Positions 58,534 to 64,000 of a stretch of DNA of 64,000 nucleotides are shown here, piece after piece. The DNA comes from Intrasporangiaceae bacterium URHB0013 (GTDB lineage Bacteria; Actinomycetota; Actinomycetes; Actinomycetales; Dermatophilaceae). The notes beneath the pieces are model-generated. The model searched no databases. It saw nothing but the letters and a program-made list of their open reading frames with translations, and had not been told where the DNA came from. Position numbers and translations under genes: made by a program. The stretch is taken from assembly GCA_000620545.1 (NCBI GenBank), contig JIBA01000017.1, forward strand, positions 1 through 64,000, written 5' to 3'. Position 1 is the stretch's first letter, and each line of letters opens with the position of its first letter.

Positions 58534-59831
58534 CGGCTTCTTCGACGTTGCGGGACGGAACGGACGCGGGCGGGCAGCACGGCCAGCGACCGTCGGACGA
58601 GGCTGGGGCGGGCGTCGAGCAGCGCCCTGCAGCCCGGCTCGTTGCGCGCGAAGGACAACAGGATGCCGAGGGCGAGGAGGGTCGTCACGAGCGACGAGCC
58701 ACCTGCGGAGACCAGCGGGAGGGGGACGCCGATGACCGGGAAGAGACCGATGACGGCTCCGATGTTGATGATCGCCTGGCCGAGCAGCCACGCCATGATG
58801 CCGAAGCCGGCGATGCGCACGAACCGGTCCTGGGTGCGGCTCACGAGCCGGAAGCAGGCCCACGCGAGGATGCCGAAGAGCAGCAGGATCATCAGGGTGC
58901 CCGGCAGGCCGAGCTCCTCGCCGATGATCGCGAAGATGAAGTCGTTGTGCGCCTCGGAGAGCCACTCCCACTTCTCCTTGGAGGCGCCGAGGCCCACCCC
59001 CCACCAGCCGCCGTCGGCCAGGGCGTAGAGACCGTGCACCGACTGGCCGCACCAGCCGTCGGGATCGGCCTGGCAGGTGGGGTCGAGCCAGTTGGCGATC
59101 CGGCTCGTGCGGTTGCTGCTGCCCGTCACCATGACCGCGACCCCTGCCAGGGCGAGCCCCCCTCCGAGTCCGAAGACGCGCTTGGGAGCCCCGGCCACGA
59201 GCAGCACCGACGCGACGATGACGAGCACGACGATCGCCGTGCCCAGGTCGTGGCCGGCGAGGATCAGGCCGATGACGATCGTGGCGATGGGGACGAGGTA
59301 GGGCAGCACGACGTGGAGCAGGCTGGCCATGCGCGATGACTTGTTGGCGAAGATGACGGCGCCGACGAGCACGAGCCCGACCTTGGCGAACTCGGCGGGC
59401 TGGAACTGGATCGGACCCAGGGCGAGCCAGTTCCGGTTGCCGTTGACGGTCTTGCCGAACGGGATGACGGCCGCGAGCAGCAGCACCGAGACGATGATCG
59501 TGGGGAAGGCGAGGCGCTTCCACCACTGCACGTCGAGCCGGCTGGCGACACCGGCCGCGATCGCGCCGAGCAGGGCGAAGAGCAGCTGGCGCAGGAAGAC
59601 GGTGTAGGAGGCCTCGTCAGCGAGGAGGGCCTCGACGCTGGAGGCCGAGAAGACCATGATCAGGCCGAAGACGACGAGGGTCGAGGTGGCGCCGAGGATG
59701 AGGTAGTACGTCGTCAGCGGCGACTCGAGCTTGCCGATGACGGGAAGTGACCGGGACGTCGAGGACGTGCTGGCAGTAGCCCCCTTGGTGCCCGGGGCAC
59801 CAGCCTTCTCGTCAGCGGTCGTCGCGCTCAC
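58530..59831 (-). CDS. ftsW: Peptidoglycan glycosyltransferase FtsW
   Basis: This SEDS-family polymerase of septal peptidoglycan has 433 residues with about 10 transmembrane segments. GPIQFQPAEFAKVGLVL and NDFIFAIIGEELG are the family motifs. An N-terminal Ala/Thr/Ser-rich segment of about 30 residues precedes the first helix. A loop with two cysteines (DPTCQADPDGWCGQS) lies on the outer side and could form a disulfide (inference). GTG at 59831 overlaps the murD stop. Confidence 0.96.
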   Translation of the reverse strand: MSATTADEKAGAPGTKGATASTSSTSRSLPVIGKLESPLTTYYLILGATSTLVVFGLIMVFSASSVEALLADEASYTVFLRQLLFALLGAIAAGVASRLDVQWWKRLAFPTIIVSVLLLAAVIPFGKTVNGNRNWLALGPIQFQPAEFAKVGLVLVGAVIFANKSSRMASLLHVVLPYLVPIATIVIGLILAGHDLGTAIVVLVIVASVLLVAGAPKRVFGLGGGLALAGVAVMVTGSSNRTSRIANWLDPTCQADPDGWCGQSVHGLYALADGGWWGVGLGASKEKWEWLSEAHNDFIFAIIGEELGLPGTLMILLLFGILAWACFRLVSRTQDRFVRIAGFGIMAWLLGQAIINIGAVIGLFPVIGVPLPLVSAGGSSLVTTLLALGILLSFARNEPGCRALLDARPSLVRRSLAVLPARVRSVPQRRRSR

Positions 59832-61318
59832 TCCAGCCCCCCGTGCGCCTCCAGGTGCCGCCGGACCGCCTCCTCGAAGGCGTCGCCGCGGGCCCCGTAG
59901 TTGGTGAACATGTCCATCGACGCAGCGGCAGGAGCGAGCAGCACGACGTCGCCCGGCTGGGCGAGGCGGGCGGCCTCCTTGACGACACGGTCCATGACTC
60001 CAGTGTCGATGTCGGGCACGTCCACGACCGGGACATCCGGCGCGTGTCGGGAAAGGGCCTGCGCGATCTGGTCGCGGTCGGCACCGAGGAGCACGACGCC
60101 CCGCAGACGCGAGGCCATCTCCTCGACGAGGCTGTCGACATCGGCTCCCTTGAGCAGGCCCCCGGCCACCCACACGACGGAGTCGAACGACCGGATGGCG
60201 GCCGCGGCAGCGTGCGGGTTGGTGGCCTTCGAGTCGTTGACGAACCGGACGCCCTTGACGGTCGCGATCTCGGCGATCCGGTGCCGGTCGGGCCGGAAGG
60301 CGCGCAGGCCGTCACGGACCGCGATGGGTCCGACGCCGTAGGCCCGGGCCAGCGCAGCGGCCGCGAGGGCGTTGGCGACGTAGTGGGGCGCCACGGACGG
60401 CGCGTCTCCCCGGAGGTCGGCGATCGTGCACAGCTCGGCCGCCGAGCGCTGACGCTGCTCGACGAAGGCGCGGTCGGCCAGGACGTCCTCGACGACCCCC
60501 ACCATCGAGGGCGCCGGGATGCCCGTCGTGAAGCCGATGGCGCGGCAGCCCTCGACGACGTTGGCCTCCATGACGAGCTGCTCCGTCTGGAGGTCCGCGA
60601 CGTTGTAGACGCACGCGAGATGGGTGTTCTCGTAGATCTTGCCCTTGGCGCGGAGGTACTCGGCGTAGCTGCCGTGCCAGTCGATGTGGTCGGGGGCGAC
60701 GTTGAGCACGGCCGACGCGACGGCCGAGATCGACCGCTGCCAGTGCAGCTGGAAGCTCGACAGCTCGACGGCGAGCACGTCGTAGGGCTCGGGATGCAGC
60801 ACGGCCTCGAGCAGTGGCGTGCCGACGTTGCCGGCCGAGGTCGCGCGCAGGCCGGCGTGGCGCAGGATCGAGGCGAGCATGTTGGCGGTCGTCGTCTTGC
60901 CGTTCGTCCCCGTGACCGTGAGCCACGGGGCGGCGCCCTCCCGGGCGCGCATGCGCCACGCGAGCTCGACCTCCCCCCACACGGGTGTGCCGGCCGCCGC
61001 GGCCGCGAGCATGAGCGGGTCGTGCGGGGGGACGCCGGGTGAGGTGACGACGAGCTCGGTGCCGGGCGGGGGCTCGAGGACGTGCTCGGGCCCGAGTCTC
61101 ACGTCGACGTCGAGGATCTCGAGGATCGTCGCGCGCTCGCGGATCGCCTCGGTCTCGTCCCGGGAGACCGCGGTCACCCGCGCGCCGCGCTCGGCGAGCG
61201 CATCGGCCGCCGCGAAGCCTGAGACGCCGAGGCCGACGACGAGGACGTCGATCCCCGACCAGTCGGCGTCGCGGTGGGTCAGGCCGGCACGTGGCTCGTA
61301 CAGCGGGTCGAAGGTCAC
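59828..61318 (-). CDS. murD: UDP-N-acetylmuramoylalanine-D-glutamate ligase
   Basis: MurD adds D-Glu to UDP-MurNAc-L-Ala. The 496-residue ligase has [14 protein letters not shown], the ATP loop [14 protein letters not shown] and [13 protein letters not shown] at 61318 overlaps the mraY stop (GTGA). Confidence 0.97.
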   Translation of the reverse strand: MTFDPLYEPRAGLTHRDADWSGIDVLVVGLGVSGFAAADALAERGARVTAVSRDETEAIRERATILEILDVDVRLGPEHVLEPPPGTELVVTSPGVPPHDPLMLAAAAAGTPVWGEVELAWRMRAREGAAPWLTVTGTNGKTTTANMLASILRHAGLRATSAGNVGTPLLEAVLHPEPYDVLAVELSSFQLHWQRSISAVASAVLNVAPDHIDWHGSYAEYLRAKGKIYENTHLACVYNVADLQTEQLVMEANVVEGCRAIGFTTGIPAPSMVGVVEDVLADRAFVEQRQRSAAELCTIADLRGDAPSVAPHYVANALAAAALARAYGVGPIAVRDGLRAFRPDRHRIAEIATVKGVRFVNDSKATNPHAAAAAIRSFDSVVWVAGGLLKGADVDSLVEEMASRLRGVVLLGADRDQIAQALSRHAPDVPVVDVPDIDTGVMDRVVKEAARLAQPGDVVLLAPAAASMDMFTNYGARGDAFEEAVRRHLEAHGGLE

Positions 61319-62400
61319 TGGGACCCCACCACCCACTCGGCGTAGAAGACGCCGAGGCCGAAGGCGACGAAGAGCCCGGCGATGATCCAGAAGCGCACCA
61401 CGACGGTCACCTCGTTCCACCCGACCATCTCGAAGTGGTGGTGGAGCGGTGCCATCCTCAGCACCCGTTTGCCGGTGGTCTTGAACGACGCGACCTGCGC
61501 GACGACCGACAGCGTCTCGAGGACGAACATGCCGCCGAGGATGATGAGGAGCAGCTCGGTGTGGGTCGCGATGGCCAGGCCGGCGAGAGCGCCCCCGAGG
61601 GCGAGGGACCCGGTGTCGCCCATGAAGATCTTCGCGGGCGTCGCGTTCCACCAGAGGAACCCGAAGCACGCCCCCATGCCCGCCGCGGCGACGAGGGCGA
61701 GGTCGTGCGAGTCCCGCACCTCGTAGCACTTGATGCCCGGGTTGGTCTGGCAGTTCTGGTTGAAGGTCCAGATGCTGATGAGGACGTAGGCGCCGAACAC
61801 CATCGTCGAGACGCCGGTCGCGAGACCGTCGAGGCCGTCGGTGAGGTTCACACCGTTGGACGCACCCGCGATCATGACGTTGGCGAAGATGACGAAGAGG
61901 GCCACCCCGATGACGGTGCTGCCGCCGAGCGCCAGGCTGATGTTGGTGTCACGCACGAACGACACGAGGAGCGACGCGGGCGTGCGGAACTGCTCGTTGG
62001 GGAACTGCAGTGCGAGCCCTGCGAAGGTGATGCCCACGAGGGCCTGCCCGAGGAGCTTCTGCTTCGAGCGGAGGCCGAGGCTGCGTTGCTTGCTGATCTT
62101 GATGAAGTCGTCGAGGAACCCGACGAAGCCGAGGCCCGCCATGAGGAACAGCACGAGCAACCCGCTGGCGGTCGGCGGGTTGAGCGTCAGCAGGTGCGCC
62201 AGGAAGTAGGCGCCGAGCGTCGCCGCGAGGATGACGGCGCCACCCATGGTCGGAGTGCCGCGCTTCGTGTGGTGCGAGGTGGGACCGTCGTCGCGGATGA
62301 ACTGGCCGTAGCCGCGCTTGACGAGGAACTTGATGAACAGCGGGGTGCCGAACAACGAGATGAGCAGCGAGATCGACGCCGCGAGCAGGACACCCTTCAC
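61315..62400 (-). CDS. mraY: Phospho-MurNAc-pentapeptide transferase
   Basis: MraY makes lipid I. The 361-residue, 10-helix protein has [24 protein letters not shown] and the catalytic region [14 protein letters not shown]; the histidine motif MAPLHHHFE is present. GTG at 62400 overlaps the murF stop (GTGA). Confidence 0.98.
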   Translation of the reverse strand: MKGVLLAASISLLISLFGTPLFIKFLVKRGYGQFIRDDGPTSHHTKRGTPTMGGAVILAATLGAYFLAHLLTLNPPTASGLLVLFLMAGLGFVGFLDDFIKISKQRSLGLRSKQKLLGQALVGITFAGLALQFPNEQFRTPASLLVSFVRDTNISLALGGSTVIGVALFVIFANVMIAGASNGVNLTDGLDGLATGVSTMVFGAYVLISIWTFNQNCQTNPGIKCYEVRDSHDLALVAAAGMGACFGFLWWNATPAKIFMGDTGSLALGGALAGLAIATHTELLLIILGGMFVLETLSVVAQVASFKTTGKRVLRMAPLHHHFEMVGWNEVTVVVRFWIIAGLFVAFGLGVFYAEWVVGSQ

Positions 62401-63815
62401 CGCGAGACCGCCTCTCCGGAGGTGGCCGCGGGTGTCGCGGTGACCGAGCGACCCTCGGCCGCCAGACGGTCGCCGAGCCAGCGCAGGCCGCTGTCCCGGC
62501 TCGACTTCAGCAGGACCACGTCGCCGGCACGCACGCGGGCGACGAGCAGGTCGTGGGCGGCGTCGGTGTCGGGCACCCACTCGGAGCCGGGGAACGCCTC
62601 GGCGAGCGGGCGGGCACCCTCGCCGACGGCGACGACGTGGTCGAAGCCGAGCGAGGCGGCATACGACCCCACGGCCCCGTGCTCGGCATCGCTGTCCGGG
62701 CCGAGCTCGAGCATGCCGCCGAGGACAGCCCAACGCTCCCCCGCCACGTGCATGGCCGCGACGGCGTCCAACGCGGCCCGCATGGAGTCAGGGTTGGCGT
62801 TGTAGGCGTCGTTGACGACGACGACGCCGTCCTGCCGGTCGGTGATCTCCATGCGCCAACGGCTCACCGCCTCGGCGGCGCCGAGGCCGGCCACGACCTG
62901 GTCGAGCGACAGACCGAGCTCGAGGGCCGCGGCGGCGACGGCCAGCGAGTTGCCGACATGATGGGCGCCGCTCTGCCGCAAGGAGACGCGGGCGCTGCCC
63001 TGCGGGCAGACGAGGGTGTATGCCGCCCTGCCGCGCTCGTCGAGCGTGACCGCCTCGGCACGCACGTCCGACTCGGCCGAGCGCCCGACGAGCTGGACCC
63101 GCGACGCCAGACCGGAGGCCATCGCGGCGACGGTGGGGTCATCGGCGTTGAGGATCGACAGGCCCTCGGCAGGTACCGCCAACGGCAGCTCGACCTTGGC
63201 GCGGGCGATGTTCTCGCGCGAGCCGAACTCGCCGATGTGGGCCGTGCCGACGTTGAGCACGATCGCGACCTGGGGTGGTGCGATGCGGGTGAGGTAGTCG
63301 ATGTGCCCGATGCCGCGGGCGCCCATCTCGACGACGAGGAAGCGGGTGGTGGGCGTGACCCGGCAGACCGTCAGCGGCACACCGATCTCACCGTTCAAGG
63401 AGTTGACCGGCGCGACCGTCTCGGCGACCGAGGACAGCACGGAGGCGAGGAGGTCCTTGACGCTGGTCTTGCCCGACGAGCCCGTGATGCCCACGACCCG
63501 CAGCTCCGGGGCGCGGTCCACGACTCCGCGCGCCACGCGGCCGAAGGCGGACTGGACGTCCTCGACGACGACGCACGGCACCCCGTCGACGGGCCTCGAT
63601 GTGAGGGCCGCGACGGCTCCGGCAGCAGCGGCCGACGCGACGAAGTCGTGCCCGTCGGCGGTCTCGCCGACACGTGCGACGTACAGTCCGCCGGGCCCGC
63701 ACTCGCGCGAGTCGGTGGTCACCGGGCCGTCGACGACGACGGCCTCAGGCCTGTCGGTGCCGTGGACGGTGCCATCGGTGAGGTCACGGATCTCACTGAG
63801 CGACAAGGCGATCAC
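62397..63815 (-). CDS. murF: UDP-MurNAc-tripeptide D-alanyl-D-alanine ligase
   Basis: MurF adds D-Ala-D-Ala to the precursor. The 472 residues include [18 protein letters not shown] (ATP loop), [14 protein letters not shown] and [21 protein letters not shown] at 63815 overlaps the murE stop (GTGA). Confidence 0.97.
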   Translation of the reverse strand: MIALSLSEIRDLTDGTVHGTDRPEAVVVDGPVTTDSRECGPGGLYVARVGETADGHDFVASAAAAGAVAALTSRPVDGVPCVVVEDVQSAFGRVARGVVDRAPELRVVGITGSSGKTSVKDLLASVLSSVAETVAPVNSLNGEIGVPLTVCRVTPTTRFLVVEMGARGIGHIDYLTRIAPPQVAIVLNVGTAHIGEFGSRENIARAKVELPLAVPAEGLSILNADDPTVAAMASGLASRVQLVGRSAESDVRAEAVTLDERGRAAYTLVCPQGSARVSLRQSGAHHVGNSLAVAAAALELGLSLDQVVAGLGAAEAVSRWRMEITDRQDGVVVVNDAYNANPDSMRAALDAVAAMHVAGERWAVLGGMLELGPDSDAEHGAVGSYAASLGFDHVVAVGEGARPLAEAFPGSEWVPDTDAAHDLLVARVRAGDVVLLKSSRDSGLRWLGDRLAAEGRSVTATPAATSGEAVSR

Positions 63816-64000
63816 GACGTCACCCCCGACGAGGTGACGGCTGCGAGGGCGGCGCGCACGGCGTCGCGGTCGTCGAACGGATGCTTCACTCCGTGGATCT
63901 CCTGACCCTTCTCGTGTCCCTTGCCGAGCACCACGACGGTGTCGACAGGGCGGTCCTCCCCCGTACCGACCACCGCGAGGGCGATGGCCTCGGCGATGGC
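63812..64000 (-). CDS. murE: UDP-MurNAc-tripeptide synthetase MurE, C-terminal fragment
   Basis: The last 62 codons read into the window from the right edge. VVVLGKGHEKGQEIHGVKHP followed by FDDRD is the C-terminal signature of MurE; the gene continues beyond base 64000. The diamino-acid specificity motif lies outside the window, so I cannot tell whether it adds diaminopimelate or lysine. Confidence 0.95.
   Translation of the reverse strand, partial: AIAEAIALAVVGTGEDRPVDTVVVLGKGHEKGQEIHGVKHPFDDRDAVRAALAAVTSSGVTS

Overview
This high-GC window comes from an actinobacterium. The gene content (PriA in place of HisA/TrpF, SepF, DivIVA/Wag31, an EF-G2-like GTPase, a deazaflavin-type nitroreductase-fold protein, many GTG starts) and the 16S 5' end fit order Micrococcales, probably near Intrasporangiaceae. 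The family-level guess is inference from a 126-base 16S fragment and gene order.

Layout. The left edge holds the 5' end of a 16S rRNA gene on the minus strand, with a long leader and two candidate rrn promoters. Then, almost all on the minus strand (written here in window order, so transcription runs right to left): tyrS, mpg, an arginine cluster (argH, argR, argD, argB, argJ, argC) under two ARG boxes, pheT-pheS, an orphan PAS histidine kinase, a SpoU-type RNA methyltransferase, and rplT-rpmI-infC with an AUC-started infC and a hairpin in its leader. An MFS exporter diverges from an EF-G-like GTPase. An oxidoreductase and ohr/ohrR follow, then DUF445 and SseB-like genes and a histidine cluster (priA, hisH, hisB, hisC, hisD).

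The middle is more accessory: a secreted endonuclease I with an OB fold, oligopeptidase B, a DDN-like protein, and a very large secreted ExeM/NucH-type nuclease. A pseudouridine synthase, an AlkZ-like winged-helix protein and dnaE form an overlapping trio. A plus-strand sigma factor, a putative membrane partner and a secreted membrane-anchored protein follow.

The right third is the division and cell-wall (dcw) cluster read from the right edge: murE (partial), murF, mraY, murD, ftsW, murG, murC, ftsQ, ftsZ, then pgeF, yggS, sepF, yggT, divIVA, a histone-H1-like TraR/DksA protein, lspA and rluD. From murE to ftsQ every junction is the same four-base GTGA overlap.

The most unusual observations are: a dispersed octamer CGGCATAC (24 exact copies on both strands, in all reading frames and in intergenic DNA); a repeat-built Gly/Gln/Pro extension at the N terminus of ArgJ; an arginine cluster lacking argF and argG; a 12-base element shared upstream of ftsZ and divIVA; and a long Lys/Ala/Pro tail fused to a DksA zinc finger. 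I found no tRNA gene, CRISPR array, prophage or insertion sequence.
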